A program made the position numbers and the translations under genes. A DNA stretch of 64,000 nt from Actinomycetales bacterium. GTDB taxonomy: Bacteria > Actinomycetota > Actinomycetes > Actinomycetales > Cellulomonadaceae. This document shows, in pieces, positions 26,417-33,969 of this stretch. Location: NCBI GenBank assembly GCA_020444245.1, contig JAHLLI010000007.1, positions 62,001 through 126,000 on the forward strand, read 5' to 3'. The notes under the pieces were generated by a model that did no database searches, was not told the DNA's origin, and was given only the letters and a program-made list of their open reading frames with translations. The first letter of the stretch is position 1; each line of letters opens with the position of its first letter.

Positions 26417-27475
26417 ATGATGCCCGCCGTGAGGCTCCACGATCCCGCCCGGCGGACGTTCGCATCCGACAACTACGCGGGGGTCCACCCCGAGGTGCTC
26501 GCGGCGCTGGCCGACGCCGACGCGGGCCACCAGACCTCCTACGGCGACGACGCCTACACCGCCCGGCTGACCGAGGTCCTCGGTGAGCACTTCGGTCGCG
26601 CGGTGGAGGTCTACCCGGTCTTCACCGGGACCGGCGCGAACGTGGTGGCGCTGTCGTCCATGCTGCCCGCGTGGGGTGCCGCGGTCTGCGCCGCGTCGGC
26701 GCACGTCCACACCGACGAGGGCGGCGCACCGGAGAAGGTGGCCGGCGTCAAGCTCCTCCCGGTGCCGACCCCCGACGGGCGGCTGACCCCCGAGCTGCTG
26801 GCCACCGAGGCATGGGGCTACGGGTTCGAGCACCGCGCGCAACCGCTCGCAGTGACGCTGACCCAGACCACCGAGCTCGGCACCTGCTACCGACCAGAAC
26901 AGATCGCCGCCGTCGCCGAGGCCGCCCACGCCCGTGGGATGCACGTGCACATGGACGGCGCCAGGATCGCCAACGCCGCGGCGACGCTCGGCCTCCCGCT
27001 GCGAGCCTTCACCTCCGACGTCGGGGTGGACGTGATCTCGCTGGGCGGGACCAAGAACGGCGCCATGGCCGCCGAGGCGATCGTCGTGCTCGATCCCGAC
27101 GCCGCCCAGGGCCTGCGCTTCTTGCGCAAGACCCAGATGCAGCTCGCGTCGAAGATGCGCTTCGTGTCCGCCCAGCTCCTCGCGCTGTACGACGGAGACC
27201 TGTGGCTGCGCTCGGCGCAGCACGCCAACGCGATGGCCCACCGGCTCGCCGCCGGCGTCCGCGACCTGCCGGGGGTCGAGGTCGTGCGACCGGTCGAGTC
27301 AAACGCGGTGTTCGCGATCCTGCCGCGAGCGGCCGCCGATCGGGTGCGCGAGGAGTTCTGGTTCTACGACTGGGACGAGGCCACCGGAGAGGTCCGCTGG
27401 ATGTGCGCCTTCGACACCACACCCCAGGACGTCGACGCGTTCGTCGATGCCGTCGCGCGCGCAGTGCGCGGCTGA
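26417..27475 (+). CDS. ltaE: Low-specificity L-threonine aldolase
   Basis: A PLP enzyme cleaving threonine or allo-threonine to glycine and acetaldehyde. The 352-residue chain has the family layout: FASDNYAGVHPEVL at the N-terminus, TGTGANVVAL near 75, HVHTDEGGAPE near 97, HMDGARIANAA near 177, and the PLP lysine in SLGGTKNGAM near 213. The start is ATG at 26417. A short inverted repeat (GAGCC ... GGCTC, 26386-26403) lies just upstream. It converges on the next gene with stop codons exactly abutting (TGA-TCA). Confidence 0.92.
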   Translation: MMPAVRLHDPARRTFASDNYAGVHPEVLAALADADAGHQTSYGDDAYTARLTEVLGEHFGRAVEVYPVFTGTGANVVALSSMLPAWGAAVCAASAHVHTDEGGAPEKVAGVKLLPVPTPDGRLTPELLATEAWGYGFEHRAQPLAVTLTQTTELGTCYRPEQIAAVAEAAHARGMHVHMDGARIANAAATLGLPLRAFTSDVGVDVISLGGTKNGAMAAEAIVVLDPDAAQGLRFLRKTQMQLASKMRFVSAQLLALYDGDLWLRSAQHANAMAHRLAAGVRDLPGVEVVRPVESNAVFAILPRAAADRVREEFWFYDWDEATGEVRWMCAFDTTPQDVDAFVDAVARAVRG

Positions 27476-28519
27476 TCACAGATCGGCGCGCGGGGGGAGC
27501 AGCCCCGCGTCCACCAGGCGCAGCACCAGCTCGTGGCCGTCGTCGCCCAGCGCGACCACCGGCGCGTCACCGGAGGTCGCCTCGCGCAGCGGCAGGGGGA
27601 GGCCGTGCGAGAGGACCTGCTCGGCCGGGCTGAGGTGCCGGATCGCCACCACCACGACCCGCCCCGGGTGCTCGGCCACGGCCTCGGCGTACAGGTACGG
27701 GTCGTGCTGCCCGTCGTCACCGATCAGCGCCCAGGTGAGCTGGGGCAGCTCGGCCATCAGCCGGCGCAGCGCCAGGCGTTTGTGCTCGCGGCCGCTGCGG
27801 AACCAGCCGGTGTTGGTCGGTCCCCAGTCGGTGAGCAGCAGCGGGCCCGGTGGGAACCCGTGCCGCTGCAGGAACCGACGCAGCGCCGGCGCCACGTCCC
27901 ACGCCCCGGTGGAGAGGTAGAACGTCGGTGGGTCGCCGTACGCCTCCTGCCACCTGCGGAAGAGCTCGGGCATCCCGGGGACCTCGCGCCGGGCGTGCTC
28001 GTGGAGCACGAAGGCGTTCCAGGCGGCCAGCATCGGTCGTGGCAGCGCCGTGACCATCACGGTGTCGTCGATGTCGCTGAGCAGAGCGATGGCCGGCTCG
28101 GGGCCGATGACGTGCACCGGAGCCGTGACGCGGACGTCGCCGACGGCGAGCTCGACCTCGTGCCACCCGGGCGGCAGCCCGGCCTCCAGGACCGCGTCCA
28201 GGTAGCCCCCACGGTCCGCCGCGACCTCGTGCTCGCGGCCCGCGACCGTGACCCGGACCCTCTGGAACGGCACCTGGACCACCACGAAGGAGCGCCAGCC
28301 CCGTAGCGGGCGGTCCGGACCGTCGTCGGCTGCCAGCTGGTCGGACGTGGTGCCCGGCGGGGCGAGGACCGCCCGGCCCAGCACGCGGACCCAGCCCGTG
28401 GAGCCGTAGCCGGTGTACGGCTGGACCCTGGTGATCCAGCCGCGGCGGCGCAACGACGACGCGAGCCTCGTGAACACGGCGTCCTCGAGTCGCGCGGCCC
28501 AGTGCGGTCGGCTCTCCAC
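27476..28519 (-). CDS. App1-family phosphatase (DUF2183)
   Basis: Resembles App1-type phosphatidate phosphatases with a HAD-like fold. Motifs: SDIDDTV (catalytic aspartates) near residue 170, STGAWDV near 225, TDWGPT near 255 and LIGDDGQHDPYLY near 290. Start chosen at GTG 28519 (MESRPHWAARLED), giving 347 residues; an upstream GTG at 28573 is also open, and neither has a ribosome site. Whether the bacterial protein acts on lipids is not established. It is divergent from the phospholipid synthase gene, which may hint at a lipid role. Confidence 0.82.
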   Translation of the reverse strand: MESRPHWAARLEDAVFTRLASSLRRRGWITRVQPYTGYGSTGWVRVLGRAVLAPPGTTSDQLAADDGPDRPLRGWRSFVVVQVPFQRVRVTVAGREHEVAADRGGYLDAVLEAGLPPGWHEVELAVGDVRVTAPVHVIGPEPAIALLSDIDDTVMVTALPRPMLAAWNAFVLHEHARREVPGMPELFRRWQEAYGDPPTFYLSTGAWDVAPALRRFLQRHGFPPGPLLLTDWGPTNTGWFRSGREHKRLALRRLMAELPQLTWALIGDDGQHDPYLYAEAVAEHPGRVVVVAIRHLSPAEQVLSHGLPLPLREATSGDAPVVALGDDGHELVLRLVDAGLLPPRADL

Positions 28520-28657
28520 GGGGCGCCAGTCTGTCAGGCCCCGACCCGCGGTGCCCGCTTCGCCACGGCACACGGCGGTGGCCTCGGGGCGCCGTAGGAT
28601 CGGCGTGGGCCGTCACACGACGGCACGCGACGGGCAGGGCCGGAGGGGCGGGCGAGT

Positions 28658-29233
28658 GTGAGCGGTTCCGACCTTGCCTCCGGCCGGGTGCTCACCTGGC
28701 CGAACGCGATCTCGGCCGTGCGGCTCGCCGCGGTACCGGTGTTCGCCTGGCTGGCGTTCGCCGGGTACGACCTCCCCGCGCTGGCCGTCCTCGCCTTCTC
28801 CGGTGCCACGGACTGGCTCGACGGCGTCCTGGCTCGTCGCCTCAACCAGACGAGCCGGCTCGGTGAGCTGCTCGACCCGGCCGCCGACCGCCTCTTCATC
28901 GTCGTGACGCTGGTGGTGCTCGCGGTGCGCGCCGTGGTCCCGTGGTGGCTGGTCGGCGTGATCATCGGGCGGGACGTCCTGCTCGCGGTCGTCCTGGTCG
29001 TGCTGGTCACCAGGGGGCGTGGGCCGCTGCCGGTCCACTTCGTGGGCAAGGCCGGCACGTTCGCGCTCCTGTACGCCTTCCCCCTGCTGCTGCTCGCCCA
29101 GTGGTCCGGTCCGCTCGGCGCGATCGCCGGCGTCGCCGGCTGGGCCTTCGCGTGGTGGGGGATCGGGCTGTACTGGCTCGCCGGCGTGCTCTACGTCCGC
29201 CAGGCCGTCGGCGTCCTGCGGGTGCCCTCATGA
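28658..29233 (+). CDS. CDP-alcohol phosphatidyltransferase (PgsA-like)
   Basis: A 191-residue membrane enzyme that joins a CDP-activated lipid to an alcohol, probably glycerol-3-phosphate. The family signature is intact: the aspartates and glycines of SGATDWLDGVLARRLNQTS and GELLDPAADR form D-x2-DG-x2-AR-x8-G-x3-D-x3-D. Several membrane helices follow. GTG at 28658 follows a GGAGGGGCGGG stretch. It opens a cluster syntenic with the Mycobacterium pgsA2 region (Rv1822 onward) and overlaps the next gene by 4 bases. The exact alcohol substrate is not certain. Confidence 0.88.
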   Translation: MSGSDLASGRVLTWPNAISAVRLAAVPVFAWLAFAGYDLPALAVLAFSGATDWLDGVLARRLNQTSRLGELLDPAADRLFIVVTLVVLAVRAVVPWWLVGVIIGRDVLLAVVLVVLVTRGRGPLPVHFVGKAGTFALLYAFPLLLLAQWSGPLGAIAGVAGWAFAWWGIGLYWLAGVLYVRQAVGVLRVPS

Positions 29234-30123
29234 GCGCGCCACGCCGGGTCGACGCGTCGATGAGCCTGCTCAACGACCTCATGCGCCAGCCGGTGGACGG
29301 CGACTACGCGGCCGCGCACGCCGCGAGCCTCTCGCGCCGGGTGAGCCGACCCCAGCGCCTGACCCGTTCCGGGCTCGTGCTCGTGGTGGCCGTCACGCTC
29401 GGCCTGGTGCTGGCCGGCGCCGTGGTGAACCTCCGGGCGCCCACCGCGGCGCTGCGGGCCTCACGCCAGCTGCTGCTGGACCAGGTGAGCGAGCGGAGTG
29501 CGCGGGCGGACGCGCTCGCGAAGGCCAACGCCGACCTGAGCACCCAGGTCACCACCCTCCAGTCCGAGGCCCTCGCCGAGTCGGACCCCGCGCTGCTCGC
29601 CCGGCTCTCGAGGTACGAGGTCGCGTCCGGCACGGCGGCCGTTGTCGGGCCCGGCCTGGTCTTCGAGCTCAGCGACGCGCCCCCGGTCGACGGCACGCAG
29701 AGCGCCGAGAGCCGTGTGCAGGACCTCGATCTCCAGGTGGTCGTCAACGGGCTGTGGGCTGCCGGGGCAGAGGCGATCGCCATCAACGGCGTGCGCCTCA
29801 CCTCGCTCACCGCGATCCGTACCGCGGGCCAGGCGATCCTCGTCGACCTGGTGCCGCTCGCCTCGCCCTACACGGTGAGCGCGATCGGCGACCCGCAGCA
29901 GATGCAGACCCGCTTCGCCCAAGGCTCGGCAGCGAGCCACCTCGCCCTGCTGTCCAGCACCTACGGCATCGGCTGGACCACGCACGCCGAGACCGAGCTG
30001 CAGCTACCCGGTTCGGGACCGGTCACGCTCCACCACGCCCAGGTGCCCGATGTGGCATCGTCTGAGGCCCAGAATGGGACGTCCGCACCGAACGAGACCA
30101 GCACCGGGGGGAGCACGCCATGA
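29230..30123 (+). CDS. DUF881 family membrane protein
   Basis: A 297-residue protein with a basic cytoplasmic N-terminus, one membrane helix near residues 47-67 (SGLVLVVAVTLGLVLAG), a coiled-coil stretch and the DUF881 core (VQDLDLQVVVNGLWAAGAEAIAING). It has a polar, Thr/Ser-rich C-terminal tail. ATG at 29230 overlaps the previous stop, and its stop overlaps the next start. DUF881 proteins are paired around a small basic protein in actinobacteria and Firmicutes and are thought to relate to envelope or division functions; no reaction is known. Confidence 0.85.
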   Translation: MSAPRRVDASMSLLNDLMRQPVDGDYAAAHAASLSRRVSRPQRLTRSGLVLVVAVTLGLVLAGAVVNLRAPTAALRASRQLLLDQVSERSARADALAKANADLSTQVTTLQSEALAESDPALLARLSRYEVASGTAAVVGPGLVFELSDAPPVDGTQSAESRVQDLDLQVVVNGLWAAGAEAIAINGVRLTSLTAIRTAGQAILVDLVPLASPYTVSAIGDPQQMQTRFAQGSAASHLALLSSTYGIGWTTHAETELQLPGSGPVTLHHAQVPDVASSEAQNGTSAPNETSTGGSTP

Positions 30124-30452
30124 TCGCGGTGATCGGTCTGCTCCTCGGCGCGCTCGCCGGCATCATCCTCGAGCCCGGCGTGCCGCCGATCCTGCAGCCC
30201 TACCTGCCGATCGCAGTCGTGGCTGCGCTCGACGCCCTCTTCGGGGCGCTCCGGGCCATCCTCGACGGCACGTTCGACGACCGCGTGTTCCTCGTCTCGT
30301 TCCTGTCGAACGTCGTGGTCGCCGCGCTGATCGTGTTCGTCGGCGACCAGCTCGGCGTCGGCTCACAGCTGTCGACCGCGGTGGTCGTCGTGCTCGGCAT
30401 CCGGATCTTCTCCAACGCCGCTGCGATCAGGCGCCACCTGCTGAAGGCCTGA
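30120..30452 (+). CDS. Small basic protein (DUF1290/Sbp family)
   Basis: A 110-residue integral membrane protein with three hydrophobic stretches (IAVIGLLLGALAGIIL, LPIAVVAALDALFGALRA, VFLVSFLSNVVVAALIVFVGDQLG) and a basic C-terminus (RRHLLKA). The central AALDALFGALRA is typical of the Sbp family, first named in Bacillus near ftsAZ. It overlaps its upstream DUF881 gene by 4 bases and is followed one base later by a second DUF881 gene, the usual sandwich. Function is unknown. Confidence 0.88.
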   Translation: MIAVIGLLLGALAGIILEPGVPPILQPYLPIAVVAALDALFGALRAILDGTFDDRVFLVSFLSNVVVAALIVFVGDQLGVGSQLSTAVVVVLGIRIFSNAAAIRRHLLKA

Positions 30453-30453
30453 G

Positions 30454-31257
30454 ATGAACGCCGACCACACCGCCGACCGGTCGGAGGCGCCGGCCCCGCC
30501 CGACCCGCCCGCTCCGCCCGTCGGGCCCTGGCGGACCCTCGGCCGAGCGCTCAGCCCTCGGCTCACGCGCGGCCAGCTGCTCGCCGCCCTGCTGTGCGCA
30601 CTCCTCGGGTTCGCGTTCGTGATCCAGGTGCGCCAGACCCACACCGACGACCTGGCCTCGCTGAGCCAGGACGACCTCGTCCGACTCCTGGACGAGGTCA
30701 CCCAGCGCACCGATGCCCTGGAGGAGCAGGCGGCATCCCTACGCTCCCAGCGCGCCGACCTGGTCACCGGTGCCGACACCGAGCGCGCTGCGCTCGAGGC
30801 CGCCGCCAACCGGGCCTCGGTCCAGGGGATCCTCGCCGGCGAGCTGCCCGCGGAGGGTCCGGGCGTCCGCCTGGTCCTCTCCGAGACGACCACCCACCTG
30901 TCTGCCGCCCTCCTGGTGAACGTGCTCGAGGAGCTGCGCAACGCCGGCGCCGAAGCGATCCAGATCGACGAACGCCGGATCACCGCCTCGAGCTACATCA
31001 TCGACACACCCGACGGGGTGGACGTGGACGGGGTCTCCTTGCGTGCGCCCTACGTCTGGCTCGCGATCGGTGACCCGGACACCCTGATCCCGGCGCTCGA
31101 GATCCCGGGCGGCGCGCTGGCACAGGTCCGCAACGCGCCGGGTGAGACCGAGATCGAGGCGCGCGACCACGTCCTCGTCGACGCCATCCGTCGCACCAGC
31201 ACGCCGCGGTACGCCACTCCGGCGCCGTCCGGGACACCGGAGGCCTCGGGAGACTGA
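30454..31257 (+). CDS. DUF881 family membrane protein (second copy)
   Basis: A 267-residue paralogue of the gene at 29230: a proline-rich cytoplasmic N-terminus, one helix near 45-60 (LLAALLCALLGFAFVI), a coiled coil (LVRLLDEVTQRTDALEEQAASLRSQ) and the DUF881 core (LVNVLEELRNAGAEAIQIDERRI). It starts at ATG 30454, two bases after the small-basic-protein stop. In Mycobacterium the next gene is gcvH; here the next gene is garA, so gcvH is absent from the cluster. Confidence 0.85.
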   Translation: MNADHTADRSEAPAPPDPPAPPVGPWRTLGRALSPRLTRGQLLAALLCALLGFAFVIQVRQTHTDDLASLSQDDLVRLLDEVTQRTDALEEQAASLRSQRADLVTGADTERAALEAAANRASVQGILAGELPAEGPGVRLVLSETTTHLSAALLVNVLEELRNAGAEAIQIDERRITASSYIIDTPDGVDVDGVSLRAPYVWLAIGDPDTLIPALEIPGGALAQVRNAPGETEIEARDHVLVDAIRRTSTPRYATPAPSGTPEASGD

Positions 31258-31303
31258 CGCCGCCGCTGCCGTGCGCATAGGCTGTGCCCGACGAGGAGGT
31301 GTG

Positions 31304-31762
31304 ATGGACGAGCGCGAGCCGCAACACTGGTCTGCGGACACCACGATCAGCTTCGGCGACGCCCTGGCCGCTGAGCACGAGCCGGCAGTGGCGCTGAGCC
31401 CGGAGGAGCACGCCGCGGTCGCCGCGCTCCCCGAGACGTCCGCGCTGCTCATCATGCAGCGCGGACCGAGCCATGGCGCGCGCTTCCTGCTCGACGCGGA
31501 CCGCACCACTGCGGGGCGCAGCCCGTCCGCGGACATCTTCCTCGACGACGTGACGGTGTCCCGCAAGCACGCCGAGTTCGTCCGGGAGGGCGAGGGTTTC
31601 CTGGTGCGTGACGTCGGCTCGCTCAACGGCACCTACGTGAACCGCGACCGCATCGAGCGTGCGCTGCTCCGCCCGGGGGACGAGGTTCAGATCGGCAAGT
31701 TCCGGATGACCTTCCACCCGAGCCCGGCGCGCCGCGGACCCGCGGGCGAGCCGGGCCGGTGA
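31304..31762 (+). CDS. garA: FHA-domain regulator, GarA/OdhI type
   Basis: A 152-residue phosphoprotein switch. The C-terminal FHA domain shows GRSPSADIFLDDVTVSRKHAE and DVGSLNGTYVN, the phosphothreonine-binding loops. The N-terminal segment SADTTISFGDAL matches the threonine-containing loop that Ser/Thr kinases phosphorylate in GarA/OdhI, after which the FHA domain folds onto its own tail. The unphosphorylated form inhibits 2-oxoglutarate dehydrogenase in relatives. ATG at 31304 follows GAGGAGG. The next gene overlaps its stop codon. Confidence 0.92.
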   Translation: MDEREPQHWSADTTISFGDALAAEHEPAVALSPEEHAAVAALPETSALLIMQRGPSHGARFLLDADRTTAGRSPSADIFLDDVTVSRKHAEFVREGEGFLVRDVGSLNGTYVNRDRIERALLRPGDEVQIGKFRMTFHPSPARRGPAGEPGR

Positions 31763-32562
31763 CGGTGGGCCGCGCCGCCGACGGCCGGCCCGGCTCGCCC
31801 GCGCCCGACCCGTTCCCGGCGCCCCCCGAGGCGCACCCCTCGCGCCCAGCGGTCGTCGAGCCCTGGCCGCAGGGCTTCTCGCGTGAACCGACGATGCGGA
31901 TCTCGGACGTGCTCGCCGAGCTCCAGCCCGACTTCCCGGCTCTGACGCCCTCCAAGCTGCGGTTCCTGGAGGAGCAGGGCCTGGTGGAGCCGCGCCGCAC
32001 CCCCGGCGGCTACCGGCAGTACAGCCGGGCGGACGTCGAGCGCGTCCGGTACGTGCTCGGCCAGCAGCGTGACCGCTACCTGCCGCTGCGGGTGATCGGC
32101 GAGGCCCTCGCGGCGCTGGACCGCGGTGAAGGCCATGAGCCGGTCGGGCCGCGCCTGGCCACCAGCGACGGGCGCCCGGCAGGTCTGCGGCCGGCAGGCC
32201 GTCAGACCGTGGACTCGCTCGCCGAGCTCGCCGGGGTGTCGCCCGCCCTGGTCGCCGGCCTCGTCGAGGCCGGCGTCATCACGTCGGGACCTGGGGGGCA
32301 CCTGGACTCCTGGGCGCTGGACGTCGTGGTCGCTGCGGCGGCCCTGGCCGAGCACGGCGTCGAGCCCCGCCACCTGCGGGGCTTCCGTTCCGCGGCCGAC
32401 CGGCAGGTGGCCGTGGTCGAGCAGATCGTCGCGCCGCTTCGCGGTCAGCGGGCCGTGGCGGCGCAGGCCCACGCGGCCAGCGTCGCCGCTGAGGTGGGCG
32501 AGCTCTGCGCTCGCCTGCACACCGCGCTGGTGCGGGCCGGCGTCGCCGGCCTGGCGCCCTGA
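31759..32562 (+). CDS. ftsR: MerR-family regulator, FtsR type
   Basis: A 267-residue DNA-binding protein. After a proline-rich N-terminal extension of about 40 residues comes the MerR helix-turn-helix (MRISDVLAELQPDFPALTPSKLRFLEEQGLVEP, RTPGGYRQYSRADVERV). A second, weaker helix-turn-helix (DSLAELAGVSPALVAGLVEAG) lies near residue 155. Corynebacterium FtsR, encoded next to odhI, activates ftsZ; position and domain layout match. GTG at 31759 overlaps the garA stop by 4 bases, so the two are translationally coupled. Confidence 0.82.
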   Translation: MTVGRAADGRPGSPAPDPFPAPPEAHPSRPAVVEPWPQGFSREPTMRISDVLAELQPDFPALTPSKLRFLEEQGLVEPRRTPGGYRQYSRADVERVRYVLGQQRDRYLPLRVIGEALAALDRGEGHEPVGPRLATSDGRPAGLRPAGRQTVDSLAELAGVSPALVAGLVEAGVITSGPGGHLDSWALDVVVAAAALAEHGVEPRHLRGFRSAADRQVAVVEQIVAPLRGQRAVAAQAHAASVAAEVGELCARLHTALVRAGVAGLAP

Positions 32563-32605
32563 GGTTCTGCTGTCGTCAGGCACCTCGGCGACGTAGCGTG
32601 GTGGC

Positions 32606-33112
32606 ATGGCGGGTCTCGTGGAGCTCGAGGTGCTGGGCGTGCGCCGGCAGACCTCTGTCGACCAGGTGGTCGTACTCCTGCTCGACCTGTCCGGGCGTCG
32701 CCTGCTCCCCGTCGTGGTCGGCCCCTCCGAGGGTGCGGCGATCGCGGCCGGGCAGGCCGGTGTCGTGCCGCCCCGCCCGATGACCCACGACCTGCTGGTC
32801 TCAGTGCTCGAGACGTGCGGGGTGGGTCTGGAGCGCGTGGAGATCGTCGAGCTGCGCGAGGGCGTCTTCCACGCGGCGCTCGTGCTCGACTCGGGCGAAC
32901 GGGTCGACTCGAGGGCGTCAGACGCCGTGGCCCTTGCGGTGCGCGTCGGGTGCCCCGTGCTCTGCGCACCGGAGGTGCTCGAGGAGTCCTCCCTCGAGGT
33001 CGAGGGCGCCACTCCGGAGGACGAGATGGCCGAGTTCCGAGCGTTCCTGGACAAGGTCACGCCCGAGGACTTCGAGAACGCCCCTCCCGAGGGCCCGACG
33101 GAGGCTCCCTGA
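32606..33112 (+). CDS. Bifunctional nuclease family protein (DUF151)
   Basis: A 168-residue protein of the BFN/DUF151 family. Family marks are the N-terminal VLGVRRQTS strand, LLPVVVGPSEGAAIA near 35-50, and DSRASDAVALAVRVGCPVL near 100-118. An acidic tail follows (EDEMAEFRAFLDKVTPEDFE). Relatives are nucleases or stress proteins; function in actinobacteria is not settled. A -10 element TAGCGT (32594-32599) lies exactly 6 bases before the ATG, so the mRNA is probably leaderless and separate from the garA-ftsR transcript. Confidence 0.87.
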   Translation: MAGLVELEVLGVRRQTSVDQVVVLLLDLSGRRLLPVVVGPSEGAAIAAGQAGVVPPRPMTHDLLVSVLETCGVGLERVEIVELREGVFHAALVLDSGERVDSRASDAVALAVRVGCPVLCAPEVLEESSLEVEGATPEDEMAEFRAFLDKVTPEDFENAPPEGPTEAP

Positions 33113-33281
33113 GGGGTGCGGACGCCACGATCGAGACGTTCGACTCACCTTCAACCTCAACGTGAGACACGCCGCGGCGACACGCCGGCGAACTTGGGCC
33201 CGGCATCGTTGACGGCCCCCACCCCCGGCCCTAGCGTGGACAACGTCCGGTGAACCCCGGACCCACTCGAGGGGAGACGCC

Positions 33282-33857
33282 GTGAGCGGCACGGAGCAGA
33301 CCGCCGGCCCGACGGGCGAGGTGCCGCAGCGCGTCCAGGGCCTGCTGTTCGGCGACGAGCTGCCCGACCTCGACTCGAGCACCGGGTATCGCGGACCCAC
33401 CGCGTGCCGCGCCGCGGGCATCACCTACCGCCAGCTCGACTACTGGGCCCGCACGGGCCTCGTCGAGCCGAGCGTCCGCACCGCGAGCGGATCGGGCACC
33501 CAGCGGCTCTACAGCTTCCGCGACATCCTGGTGCTCAAGGTCGTCAAGCGACTGCTGGACACCGGGGTCTCCTTGCAGCAGATCCGGACCGCCGTGTCCC
33601 ACCTGCGCGAGCGAGGCGTCGAGGACCTCGCCCAGATCACTCTCATGTCCGACGGCGCGAGCGTCTACGAGTGCACCTCCGCGGACGAGGTCATCGACCT
33701 CGTCCAGGGCGGCCAGGGCGTGTTCGGCATCGCGGTCGGGCGGGTCTGGCGCGAGGTCGAGGGCAGCCTCGCCGCTCTGCCGACCGCCCGAGCCGAGGAC
33801 GCCGAGGCGCCCGACGACGAGCTCGCCGCACGCCGCCGCGCCCGCTCAGCAGGCTGA
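33282..33857 (+). CDS. MerR-family transcriptional regulator
   Basis: A 191-residue DNA-binding protein. The helix-turn-helix reads ACRAAGITYRQLDYWARTGLVEPSV with the wing SGTQRLYSFRDILVLKVVKRLLDTGVSLQQIR near residues 45-105. The C-terminal half lacks the cysteines expected of a metal sensor and has an acidic, alanine-rich end. It is orthologous in position to Rv1830, the last gene of the mycobacterial garA cluster. GTG at 33282 follows GGGGAG. Its own regulation and targets are unknown. Confidence 0.88.
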   Translation: MSGTEQTAGPTGEVPQRVQGLLFGDELPDLDSSTGYRGPTACRAAGITYRQLDYWARTGLVEPSVRTASGSGTQRLYSFRDILVLKVVKRLLDTGVSLQQIRTAVSHLRERGVEDLAQITLMSDGASVYECTSADEVIDLVQGGQGVFGIAVGRVWREVEGSLAALPTARAEDAEAPDDELAARRRARSAG

Positions 33858-33969
33858 CACACCCCACCGGAGCAGGCCGTCCGAGGCGCGGACGGCGGGC
33901 GTGGGACGGGCACGGGCCGCTACGGTGACCGCAACCTTTCCCCAGTCCCTGCCGTGGATGAGGTGAGTC

